Source of the DNA: Chloroflexota bacterium
GTDB taxonomy: Bacteria > Chloroflexota > Dehalococcoidia > UBA2979
Assembly: GCA_947479915.1 (NCBI GenBank)
Contig: CANKAU010000014.1
Location: forward strand, 1-49,808
DNA length: 49,808 bases
Direction: 5' to 3'
The position numbers were made by a program, and so were the translations under genes. The notes beneath the pieces are model-generated. The model had not been told where the DNA came from and made no database searches. It saw only the letters and a list, made by a program, of their open reading frames with translations. Every line of letters starts with the position of its first letter. Positions within the stretch are counted from its first letter, which is position 1. This document shows, piece after piece, positions 24,891-32,460 of this stretch.

Positions 24891-25796
24891 ATGGCACAGT
24901 CTTCCGTCCTCACGGAATCCCCCGAATACGTCATGGCGCCGAAGAGCACCGGCCTGATCGCGGTGCTCACCAAGTTCGCGCGCCGCAAGCCGCTGGGCGC
25001 CGTGGGCGGGGTGCTGATCTGTCTCCTGCTCTTCACCGCCGTCTTCCCGTCCGTCTTCACGAGCCAGGATCCGACCGCGTTCAAGGGCATCGAGCGCCTC
25101 AAGGCGCCCTCCGCGGAGCACCTGCTGGGGACCGACCAGTTCGGGCGCGACCAGCTCAGCCGCCTCGTGCACGGCGCACGCACCTCGGTGACCGTGTCGT
25201 TCGGCGCGATCACGATCAGCGTGTTCCTCGCGACGCTCATCGGCACGGTGTCGGGCTACTTCGGCGGCTGGATCGACTCGCTGATGCAGCGCTTCGTCGA
25301 TGCGGCCATTGCGTTCCCCAGCCTGATCGTGCTGATCACGCTGGTGGCGGTGCTGGGCGCCGGGCTGTACCAGATCGTCGCCGCGCTTGGCGTCGTCAGT
25401 TGCTTCGGCACGTCGAGAATCGTGCGATCCGCCGTGATCATGACGATGGCGAACCCGTACATCGAGGCCGCCCGCGTGCTGGGCGCGCACCCGGTTCGCA
25501 TCATGCTGAAGCACATCATTCCGAACGTGGCGCCGGTCGTGATCATCAGCGCGACGGTCAGCATGGGCGGCCTGGTGCTCGCCGAGTCCGGCCTGTCGTT
25601 CCTCGGCTTCGGCGTCCCGCCCCCCACGCCCTCGTGGGGCTCGATGCTCAGCGTGGACGGCCGCGCGTACATGGAGCGCGCCCCCTGGCTCGCGATCGTG
25701 CCGGGCGTCGCGATCGGCTCGATCGTGTTCGCGTTCAACATGCTCGGTGACGCCCTGCGCGACACCCTCGACCCGCGCCTGCGCGGCACCCGCTAG
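24891..25796 (+). CDS. Peptide-type ABC transporter permease (DppC/OppC-like)
   Basis: A 301-residue partner permease. The LLGTDQFGRDQLSRLVHGARTS segment (about residues 79-100) is diagnostic of the DppC family. The EAA loop is PYIEAARVLGAHPVRIMLKH, and SGLSFLGFGVPPPTPSWG precedes the last helix. The transporter needs two ATPase subunits (DppD/DppF type), but none follow; the next feature is a terminator. The ATPases must be elsewhere or shared with another system. Confidence 0.93.
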   Translation: MAQSSVLTESPEYVMAPKSTGLIAVLTKFARRKPLGAVGGVLICLLLFTAVFPSVFTSQDPTAFKGIERLKAPSAEHLLGTDQFGRDQLSRLVHGARTSVTVSFGAITISVFLATLIGTVSGYFGGWIDSLMQRFVDAAIAFPSLIVLITLVAVLGAGLYQIVAALGVVSCFGTSRIVRSAVIMTMANPYIEAARVLGAHPVRIMLKHIIPNVAPVVIISATVSMGGLVLAESGLSFLGFGVPPPTPSWGSMLSVDGRAYMERAPWLAIVPGVAIGSIVFAFNMLGDALRDTLDPRLRGTR

Positions 25797-25820
25797 CCTC
25801 GGCGAGGCGCCGCACGCACG

Positions 25821-25863
25821 CAGACACGAACCGGCCCCGCTCACGCGGGGCCGGTCTGTGTCT
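25821..25863. terminator. Bidirectional terminator between the importer operon and the glutaredoxin-DinB gene
   Basis: ACCGGCCCCGC and GCGGGGCCGGT form a perfect 11-bp stem with a TCAC loop. CAGACAC and GTGTCTG extend it on the outside. It sits between two convergent stop codons (25796 plus, 25887 minus) and can serve both. Confidence 0.75.
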
Positions 25864-25884
25864 GTCGGTCGAGGAACGGGCGCG

Positions 25885-26625
25885 TTAGTCCCAGACGCGC
25901 TCCGGCATCGGCAGTCCGGCGAAGACGTCCGAGGTCAGCGGCCGGTCCACGGGGATGCCCAGTTGCTCCATGAACATCATCACCTGCCGCGTGTGCTGCC
26001 CCGTGTGCCACGTCTCCCGCTCCAGGTACTCCAGCAGCGTCTGGATGCCCTGGTAGCTCTCCACGACCCGGTCGAGGGGATCGTAGACACCGATCTCCTC
26101 CCACCACGTCCGCAGCAGCACGCGCGTCTCGTCACCGACGGCCGCGACCTGCTCACCGGTGAGGATGTCCTCCGGCTTGCGTTCGTTGCCCTCGCGCTCG
26201 TCGTAGACGCGCAGGAAGGTCCGGCCGATGGTGACGATGTGGTAGCAGAGGCCGAGGAGCGATCGGTCACGGTCGGGCGACTTCACGGACATGCTCTCGG
26301 TCGGGATCTGCCGGATGAAGCGGCAGGCACCCTCGAGGATCGCGTCCCAGCGCGCCATCAGGACGTCCGGCGGCAGGATCACGGGCGCGTCGTAGTGGAA
26401 GCCCACGAGGTCGGCGATCGCCTTCAGGTCGCCGCCGGACACGATGCGGTCCGCAAGCGCGACGGCCGGCACGGTATCGAAACCGTGAGCACGCAACCTC
26501 GCCTGGCCCTCGGGGTTGCCGACGACATTGATGGGTTCGAAGTCGACCTGGTGATTCGAAAGAAACTCTTTCGCGCGCAGGCAGCTGCTTCACCCGGGCT
26601 GGTAGTAGAGCTCGACTCCGGCCAT
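25885..26625 (-). CDS. Selenoprotein candidate: glutaredoxin (UxxC) fused to DinB domain
   Basis: With TGA at 26592-26590 read as selenocysteine, one frame runs from ATG 26625 (GAGGTGG upstream) to TAA, giving 246 residues. Residues 1-75 are a glutaredoxin fold: VELYYQPG, then Sec12-Ser-Ser-Cys15, RAKEFLSNHQVDFEPINVV, and the cis-Pro motif TVP (Pro53). The TGA falls exactly on the first Cys of CxxC. Residues 85-246 are a DinB/YfiT-type four-helix domain with candidate metal ligands His129 (CYHI), His207 and His211 (TWHTGQHTRQ). DinB relatives include thiol S-transferases such as bacillithiol transferase. A SECIS-like hairpin follows the TGA. Without Sec, translation would need to begin at the TTG at 26496 and would lose half of the glutaredoxin. 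Function in low-molecular-weight thiol chemistry is inferred. Confidence 0.85.
26557..26573 (-). promoter_or_regulatory. Candidate bacterial SECIS hairpin
   Basis: On the minus strand CGAAAGA and TCTTTCG form a perfect 7-bp stem with a GTT loop, starting 16 bases after the in-frame TGA, so the loop sits 23-25 bases from it. CCTG and CAGG can pair below an internal loop. A small apical loop with a G at its start, at this distance inside the coding region, matches the general form of SelB-binding bacterial SECIS elements. The stem is written with AAA, TTT, CTT and AAT codons, out of step with the GC-rich codon use around it. Confidence 0.75.
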
Positions 26626-26721
26626 CGCGGCGCCACCTCTCGAATTGAGGTGACGTATACGGACTTCGGGGCAGCCTGTCCACCGGCTGCGAGCGACCCC
26701 GGCAGACGGGGAGCCGAGGGG

Positions 26722-28038
26722 CTAGTTCCGCGCGCGAACCGCCTCGGGCGCCTCAACCGGGAGCGTCGGCGTCTTCATCACGAGGAACAGCGAACCCGCG
26801 AAGAACATCATCGCGGCGGCGCCGATGAACACCATGCGGTCGGTGAGGATGCCCGCGTCCACGAGGCCGCCGATCAGTGGCGGGCTCATCGACCCCGCCC
26901 CGATCATGATCGGGGCCGTGAAGCCTCGGATGGCGCCCTGCGCGCGGCGTCCGAAGTAGGCCGGGATGGAGAGGTTCTGCCCGGTGCCCATGCCCGCCGA
27001 CCCCACGCCCCAGGTGACGTTGTGCGCGAACGCCCAGACGGCGTAGGGCGACACGACCAGCAGCGGCAGCATCGACAGCGCACGGAAGGTGCCGCCCGTG
27101 AGCGTGATCACCTTCAACGGGAAGCGCTCCACCATGTAGCCGAAGACCAGCGTGAACAGCATGACGACGAACGGGTCCGCGGCGACGGCGAGGCCGATCC
27201 AGAACGGCAGCACGCCCGCGTCCGTCCAGAACGGCACGCGCAGGAACAGGATCGGGTTCGTCGCGAACGTGTGGAGCGTGAACGCCAGCACCATCAGCCA
27301 CAGCGTCGAGGTGCGCATCGCTTGCTGCAGCGTGAAGTTCGTCTCCGCGACGGGGCGCTTCGATCCGGCGGCTGGCGCGGCGCTCGCCTCGACGGGCGCG
27401 CTCGTGGCACCGTCCGGGAACAGGCCGACGTCCTCGGGATTCCGGCGCATGAGGAGCGCGTATGCGGGCACGAGGACGGCGGCGATCATGATGCCGTAGA
27501 GGAACCACGCCTCGCGCCAGCCGATCGTGGTGACGAGGTACGAGGAGATGAACGACCACGACGCGGTGCCCAGCCCGCCGCCCATCGTGGCGTAGGAGAC
27601 GGCACGCCCGCGCTTCGCCACGAACCAGTTGGCAGGCGGGACGCCAGTGACGATCTGGCCGCCACCGAAGACGCCGAACCCCGAGAACCCGGAGACGAAG
27701 AACAGCCCGTACATCCACCAGATGTTGCCCGCATACGAAAGCGCACACAGGCACAGCCCCGCCCATAGCGCGCACCCCGCACCCAGCCACCTCGAGCCGT
27801 ACTTGTCGACGAGGTTGCCGAGCACCGGCGCGCTGATCCCGGCACTGATCTGGCGCAGCGAGATGCACCACGCCAGCGTGCCGAGCGACACGCCGAGGTC
27901 ATTGCGGAGCGAGACGATGAAGATCGAGAAGACCACGGGGTTCAGCGGTGCCGTAATCCAGTTCCCGAGGAACGAGACCGCAACGATCACCCAGCCGTAG
28001 AAGAATGGCGTGCGGATCGGGGGGTGTGCGACCGCCAT
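26722..28038 (-). CDS. MFS transporter (OxlT-like)
   Basis: A 438-residue carrier with 12 hydrophobic segments. The first helix starts with PFFYGWVIVAVSF, characteristic of the OxlT/monocarboxylate-type MFS group. The loop 2-3 motif reads GNLVDKYGSRWLG, and a long cytoplasmic loop rich in Ala and Pro lies mid-protein. It probably moves an organic anion; direction and substrate are unknown. ATG at 28038 follows AGGAG by six bases. The glutaredoxin-DinB gene starts 96 bases after its stop on the same strand, so joint transcription is possible. Confidence 0.92.
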   Translation of the reverse strand: MAVAHPPIRTPFFYGWVIVAVSFLGNWITAPLNPVVFSIFIVSLRNDLGVSLGTLAWCISLRQISAGISAPVLGNLVDKYGSRWLGAGCALWAGLCLCALSYAGNIWWMYGLFFVSGFSGFGVFGGGQIVTGVPPANWFVAKRGRAVSYATMGGGLGTASWSFISSYLVTTIGWREAWFLYGIMIAAVLVPAYALLMRRNPEDVGLFPDGATSAPVEASAAPAAGSKRPVAETNFTLQQAMRTSTLWLMVLAFTLHTFATNPILFLRVPFWTDAGVLPFWIGLAVAADPFVVMLFTLVFGYMVERFPLKVITLTGGTFRALSMLPLLVVSPYAVWAFAHNVTWGVGSAGMGTGQNLSIPAYFGRRAQGAIRGFTAPIMIGAGSMSPPLIGGLVDAGILTDRMVFIGAAAMMFFAGSLFLVMKTPTLPVEAPEAVRARN

Positions 28039-28072
28039 CGGGTGCTCCTTGGGACCCGCGCGCGGCGGGATG

Positions 28073-28095
28073 ACGTCGTCCTCGGGGGACGACGT
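28073..28095 (-). promoter_or_regulatory. Inverted repeat upstream of the MFS gene
   Basis: ACGTCGTCC and GGACGACGT form a perfect 9-bp inverted repeat separated by 5 bases, 34 bases upstream of the MFS start. It could be an operator or a leader hairpin; nothing else distinguishes these. Confidence 0.4.
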
Positions 28096-28236
28096 TCGCG
28101 CACGATATGCCCGCGTCCCTTAACGCGCACCCAACATCGGAGAGCGCTCCGCACCCGCGCAGGACGCACGAGACGGCAGCGAAACAGCGCGTGCACATGC
28201 GCGGCAGGGCGCAGCAACATGCGGGACGTCCTCGGC

Positions 28237-29541
28237 CTAGCGACCGGCGTCGGCGGGGAGGTCGAGGAAGCCGAAGCGCCGCGCGTGGCGCAGCAGCGGG
28301 CGCATCGGACGCAGCACCGTCGCCGGGACCGCCGCCGGAGCGACGAACGTCAGCACTGCGAATCCTCGACCGAGCGCCGAGACGAGGAACAGCGCGGGGA
28401 TGCCCCAGACGTTCATAATCGCGGTGCCCAGCACCGGGCCGAGAAAGCCGGCCAGCAGCACCATCGCCTGCTGCGCCGCGGCGTAGCGCCCCAGCTCCGC
28501 ACGAGGCGCGGCCCGCAGCAGCAGGTCGAACGCGGCGAGGTTGCAGAGCGACCACGCGATGCCGGTGAGCGTGTAGGGCACCACGGCCTGCCAAGGCGCG
28601 GTGATCCCGAGCCACAGCACGGGGATGAGCGGCATCAGCGCCATCGACCAGATGAAGATGCGGCGCGACCCAAAGCGGCTCACCAGCGCCCCCACGACCG
28701 CCTGCCCACCCACCGCCGCGACCGCCTCGGCCGTGGTCAGTCCGCCGATGAGCGCCGGGCTCGCGCCGAGGTCACGCGACAGGTACACGATCATGAACGG
28801 CGCGACGATCATCGATGACGTGTGCAGCACGCCGGTCGCCAGCAGGTACCGCGAGAACGCGCCGTCCTCCAGCATTGAGCGGTAGCCGCCGGACTCCATC
28901 GCCGGCTCGCGATCCTTCGGCTCCTCGATCGCGCCGTAGCAGGCGGTGCTCAAGAAGCCCAGCACGGCAGCCACGAGGAACGCGACCTGGTAACCGGACA
29001 TCCCGCCGTACCTGGATACCAGCACGCCCATCAGCGGCACGGCGGCCATGGCCGTCACGGAGATGACGAGCGAGCGCCGGGCGGTGTACTTCGCGCGCGC
29101 GTCCGCCGGCACGACCGACGCGAAGACCGACACCCACGAGGCGTGCGCCAGCATGCTGACCAGCGCCCGCACGCTCGCAATGACGAGGATTGCGATCACG
29201 GCCCGCTGGCCGTCGAAGATGAACGGGATCGCGGCGAGCCCGAGCAGCCCGACCCGCGCCACCCCTCCCCCGCCGAGGAGCACAACGGCCTTCAGCGACC
29301 TCGTGCGCTGCGCGAGCCACGCCCCCGGGAACAGCGCGAGCAGTCCGGCGAGCCCGCCCGCGATCGAGAGCAGGCCCACCTCGGTCGCCGTCGCACCGAG
29401 CAGCACAAGGTACAGCGGGAGGAACGGCAGGACCGCGTCGGACGCACTGGCGAGCAGCCCGTCGGCCAGCAACGCATGTTGCGACCTCGCACCTCCCTGC
29501 GAGGTGAAGACCGGACGTGCGAAGGCGCGCAAAGACAGCAC
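28237..29541 (-). CDS. MFS transporter (multidrug/sugar-efflux type)
   Basis: A 434-residue carrier with 12 hydrophobic segments, unlike the OxlT-like neighbours. It starts LADGLLASASDAVLPFLPLYLVLLG. The loop 2-3 region is degenerate (GAWLAQRTRSLKAVV) and the conserved second-half loop reads GALVSRFGSRRIFIW. The general family includes drug and sugar exporters. The GTG start at 29541 has GGAG seven bases upstream. A 198-base gap separates it from the downstream MFS gene on the same strand, and 309 bases separate it from the divergent MFS gene. Confidence 0.9.
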   Translation of the reverse strand: MLSLRAFARPVFTSQGGARSQHALLADGLLASASDAVLPFLPLYLVLLGATATEVGLLSIAGGLAGLLALFPGAWLAQRTRSLKAVVLLGGGGVARVGLLGLAAIPFIFDGQRAVIAILVIASVRALVSMLAHASWVSVFASVVPADARAKYTARRSLVISVTAMAAVPLMGVLVSRYGGMSGYQVAFLVAAVLGFLSTACYGAIEEPKDREPAMESGGYRSMLEDGAFSRYLLATGVLHTSSMIVAPFMIVYLSRDLGASPALIGGLTTAEAVAAVGGQAVVGALVSRFGSRRIFIWSMALMPLIPVLWLGITAPWQAVVPYTLTGIAWSLCNLAAFDLLLRAAPRAELGRYAAAQQAMVLLAGFLGPVLGTAIMNVWGIPALFLVSALGRGFAVLTFVAPAAVPATVLRPMRPLLRHARRFGFLDLPADAGR

Positions 29542-29850
29542 AGGCTGACTCCGTGTCGAAACAGGGACGATTGCGGGACAAGGGATCGGGCTGCCGGAAG
29601 GTCGACATCCGCATGTCTGGGCGGCCTTGCATAAACGTAACGAACCGCCGATCGACCATCAAGAGAACAGGAGTGAATCTTTCGCGCACGCACATCCCGA
29701 TCCGCCCCAAAGCCAGCACCCAATCGCGCGAGCGAAGAAAGTCGCGGCGGTGACGCGCTCGGAGGAGCACTCCTGCGACGCCGCTCACCGGGGATGCTAT
29801 GAAGGGGTGCACGCACGGCTGGCCAGCCGTGCGACGAGGAGCACCCGCCG
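29542..29850. other. 309-bp intergenic region between divergent MFS genes
   Basis: No convincing gene is present. The plus-strand frame at 29517-29753 is Arg/Lys-rich and has no family look. The stretch around 29620-29700 is less GC-rich than its surroundings. It holds the short palindrome AGGAGCACTCCT (about 29763-29774) and a 20-bp perfect palindrome (29813-29832), consistent with a shared control region. Confidence 0.5.
29813..29832. promoter_or_regulatory. Perfect 20-bp palindrome upstream of MFS gene
   Basis: GCACGGCTGG followed directly by CCAGCCGTGC is a gapless palindrome ending 18 bases before the ATG of the plus-strand MFS gene. The symmetry and position fit an operator for a dimeric repressor, or a leader hairpin next to the ribosome site. 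No regulator gene is adjacent. Confidence 0.5.
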
Positions 29851-31155
29851 ATGCTATCGAGGACGCGTGACCGCCGATTCTTCTACGGGTGGGTGATCGT
29901 CGGCTCCGGCTTCCTCGCGCAGCTCATCCTCGGCATCGGCAGCCAGGCCTTCACCACGTACCTGGTGCCGATGGGGCGCGAGTTCGGCTGGTCGAGGGCG
30001 CAGCTCGCGGGGCCGCGCTCCGTGATCGGCGCTGAGACGGCGATCCTCGGCCCGGTCCAGGGCTTCCTCGTGGATCGGATCGGCCCGAAAGCCGTGATGG
30101 GGCTGGGCGTGTTCCTGCTCGGCCTCGGGATGGTGCTCTTCGGTCTCATCGACAACATGTGGCAGTACTACGCCGCGAACATCCTCGGCGGGGTCGGGTC
30201 GTCGCTCTGCGGCATCCTCGTCGTCTCCACGGCCGTGAACACGTGGTTCCGGCGCAAGCGCACCATGGCGATGGCGATCGCGACGATCGGGTTCTCGGTC
30301 GCCGGCATCGTCGCCGTGCCGATCATCGTCTGGGTGCAGGCGACGCTGGGCTGGCGCGCGGCGGCGATCGCCTCGGGCGTGGCGATCTGGATCATCGGCA
30401 TCCCGACCACCCTTGTACTGCGCCCGAGTCCCGAGGCGATGGGCCTGCTCCCGGACGGGGACGACCCCGCCACCGTCGCCGCGGCCGCCGCCGAGCGCGC
30501 TGCCACGCCCCACGCCTCCGGCAGCGGCATGCTGGACTTCGCGACCGGCGAGGCGATGCGCACGCCCGCGTTCTGGCTCATCGGCATCGGCAGCGGGCTG
30601 TACATCCTGGTGCAGTCGTCCGTCTTCGTGCACCTGTTCCTGCACCTGGAGCAGGGCGTTGGCATGTCGCGCGTGAGCGCGGCACTGGCGCTCACGATCC
30701 TCAACACCGTGAACATCGGCGGGCGGCTCATGGGCGGCTGGCTGGGCGACCGCTACCGCAAGCACACCACGCTCGCGATCGGGTCGCTGGGTACCGGCGT
30801 CGCGATGATCATGCTCGCGCTGGCGACTTCCGCCGTGCCGGTGTTCGCATTCGCGGTGATCTTCGGACTGTGCTGGGGCGTGCGCGTGCCGCTGGTGAAC
30901 TCGGTGGCCGGCGACTACTTCGGTCGCGCGTCGTACGGGAAGATCCTCGGCGCGTTGCAGCTGATCTCGTCGCCGCTGGGGATCGTCGGCCCCGCGGCCA
31001 CGGGCTACCTCGCCGACGTGCAGGGCGACTACCGCATGGTGCTGACCGCGCTCGGCGTGCTGGCCATGCTCTCCGGCGTGATGTTCTTCCTCGTGCGGCC
31101 CCCGGTCATCCCGGCGCGACTCCGCGACGAAGCGACGAGGACGTTGCCCGGCTAG
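29851..31155 (+). CDS. MFS transporter (OxlT-like)
   Basis: A 434-residue carrier with 12 hydrophobic segments. It begins RRFFYGWVIVGSGFLAQ, the same signature as the carrier at 26722, so these two are paralogues. The loop 2-3 motif is GFLVDRIGPKAVMG, and the second-half loop is GGWLGDRYRKHTTLA. The substrate is probably an organic anion; unknown. It lies downstream of a 20-bp palindrome. Its stop codon overlaps the convergent MFS gene's stop by four bases. Confidence 0.92.
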   Translation: MLSRTRDRRFFYGWVIVGSGFLAQLILGIGSQAFTTYLVPMGREFGWSRAQLAGPRSVIGAETAILGPVQGFLVDRIGPKAVMGLGVFLLGLGMVLFGLIDNMWQYYAANILGGVGSSLCGILVVSTAVNTWFRRKRTMAMAIATIGFSVAGIVAVPIIVWVQATLGWRAAAIASGVAIWIIGIPTTLVLRPSPEAMGLLPDGDDPATVAAAAAERAATPHASGSGMLDFATGEAMRTPAFWLIGIGSGLYILVQSSVFVHLFLHLEQGVGMSRVSAALALTILNTVNIGGRLMGGWLGDRYRKHTTLAIGSLGTGVAMIMLALATSAVPVFAFAVIFGLCWGVRVPLVNSVAGDYFGRASYGKILGALQLISSPLGIVGPAATGYLADVQGDYRMVLTALGVLAMLSGVMFFLVRPPVIPARLRDEATRTLPG

Positions 31156-32429
31156 CGCGCGAAGTCCGGCTCGCGCACGCCCACGGCGATCACCGCGCCG
31201 AGCGCGATGAAGATGACGCCGAGCAGCACAAAGCCGAGGTTGAACGAGGCCGCGAACCCCGCCGCTGCCATCGGTCCGACGGCGAACGCGATCGCCTGCA
31301 TGCCGCTCGCCAGTCCGAACGCGGTACCTCGACGATCGCGCGGTGCGTTCGAGGCGATCAGGGTGTTCGTCGCCGGCACCATCGCCGCCTGCAACATGGC
31401 GATCACGCCGAACGCGATGATGAACGGCCACGACCCACCGGCCCACGGCAGTGCGAAGTGCACCACTCCCGCACCGATACTCGTCGCGATCAGCGCGTAC
31501 TTCAGCTGCCCAGGACGCGCGAGGCGCTGCGCAACGACGACACCGATGACCCCGCCGAGCCCGGCTGCCGTGAACGCGCCGGTCACGACCGCTGCCGCCG
31601 CCGCCCCGCCGACGACCTGTTCGAGGGCGATCGGGGCGGCTACGCGGAGCGACTGGCTGAACGCCAGCGAGACGAACCAGATGAGCAGCGCGAACCCGAG
31701 CTGCATGGTCAGCAGCGCCCGGAACGGCGTGATCTCGACGGCCGCGGGCGCCGCACCCGTCTCGGACGGTTGAGGCGTACCGCGGCCCACGGCGTCGCGC
31801 GGGACGGCGAGCATGGCGTAAGTGGCGGCGAGGGCGGGCATGATCGCGCCACCGATGATCGCGCCTCGATACCCGACGCTGAGCGCGAGCAGCCCGCCCA
31901 CGAGCGGGCCGAGCATGTTGCCGATGTACTGCGCGGCAGTGGTGGTGCTCAGACTGCTGTTGAGCTTCCGATCGGAGACGGTCACGCTGATCAGCGCGGT
32001 GGCGGCGGGGTTGAACCCGGAGAACAGCCCCTGCAGCCCGAAGGCCGCAGCAATGTGCCACGGCTGTGTTGCGAGGGCGGCGACGGCCATCGTCGCCGAG
32101 GCCGAGTAGAGCGCGCGCAGGAACATCGCGCGGCGGCCGAAGCGGTCGGAGAGCACGCCCCAGAGCGGCCCCGCGACGAAGCGCCCGATGCCCTGCACCA
32201 GCGCCGCGACGCCCATCCACCACAGCGCGTTCGCGTCGCTGGTCGCGCCCAGCTGCTTCATGTACAGCGGAACGAAGGGGATCCAGAAGTTCATCGACAG
32301 GCTGGCGATGCCCGAGCACAGCGCGATCGTCCACACCGCTCGTGCGGCGCGCGCGTCCTCGACGGCGGTGACGACCTGCGTGGCGATGTGTGGCTCCCAG
32401 CCAAGGCCGGCTCGCTGGGCCGCGGCCAA
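31152..32429 (-). CDS. MFS transporter (multidrug-efflux type)
   Basis: A 425-residue carrier with 12 hydrophobic segments. The loop 2-3 motif GPLWGVLSDRFGRRAMFL is the classic MFS signature, and the mid-loop is Ala/Pro-rich. It resembles the drug:H+ antiporter or SetA-like groups. The start is uncertain: TTG at 32429 gives the full frame but has only a distant GGAG, and a shorter start is possible. It lies 31 bases downstream of the dihydrouridine synthase gene and is probably cotranscribed with it. Confidence 0.88.
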   Translation of the reverse strand: MAAAQRAGLGWEPHIATQVVTAVEDARAARAVWTIALCSGIASLSMNFWIPFVPLYMKQLGATSDANALWWMGVAALVQGIGRFVAGPLWGVLSDRFGRRAMFLRALYSASATMAVAALATQPWHIAAAFGLQGLFSGFNPAATALISVTVSDRKLNSSLSTTTAAQYIGNMLGPLVGGLLALSVGYRGAIIGGAIMPALAATYAMLAVPRDAVGRGTPQPSETGAAPAAVEITPFRALLTMQLGFALLIWFVSLAFSQSLRVAAPIALEQVVGGAAAAAVVTGAFTAAGLGGVIGVVVAQRLARPGQLKYALIATSIGAGVVHFALPWAGGSWPFIIAFGVIAMLQAAMVPATNTLIASNAPRDRRGTAFGLASGMQAIAFAVGPMAAAGFAASFNLGFVLLGVIFIALGAVIAVGVREPDFAR

Positions 32430-32460
32430 GGCCCGAGGTTACTCCGCGTGGCCCTGAGCG

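Noticed and set aside
26496-26498. TTG as the start of a stand-alone DinB protein
   Set aside because: It would begin in the middle of a glutaredoxin fold, with no Shine-Dalgarno at a suitable distance, and leave the intact upstream glutaredoxin half unexplained.
26590-26592. Interpretation of the TGA as an ordinary nonsense mutation making a pseudogene
   Set aside because: The TGA coincides with the redox Cys, the frame is otherwise intact on both sides, and a SECIS-like stem follows at the right distance. A TGC-to-TGA error or mutation is still the main alternative.
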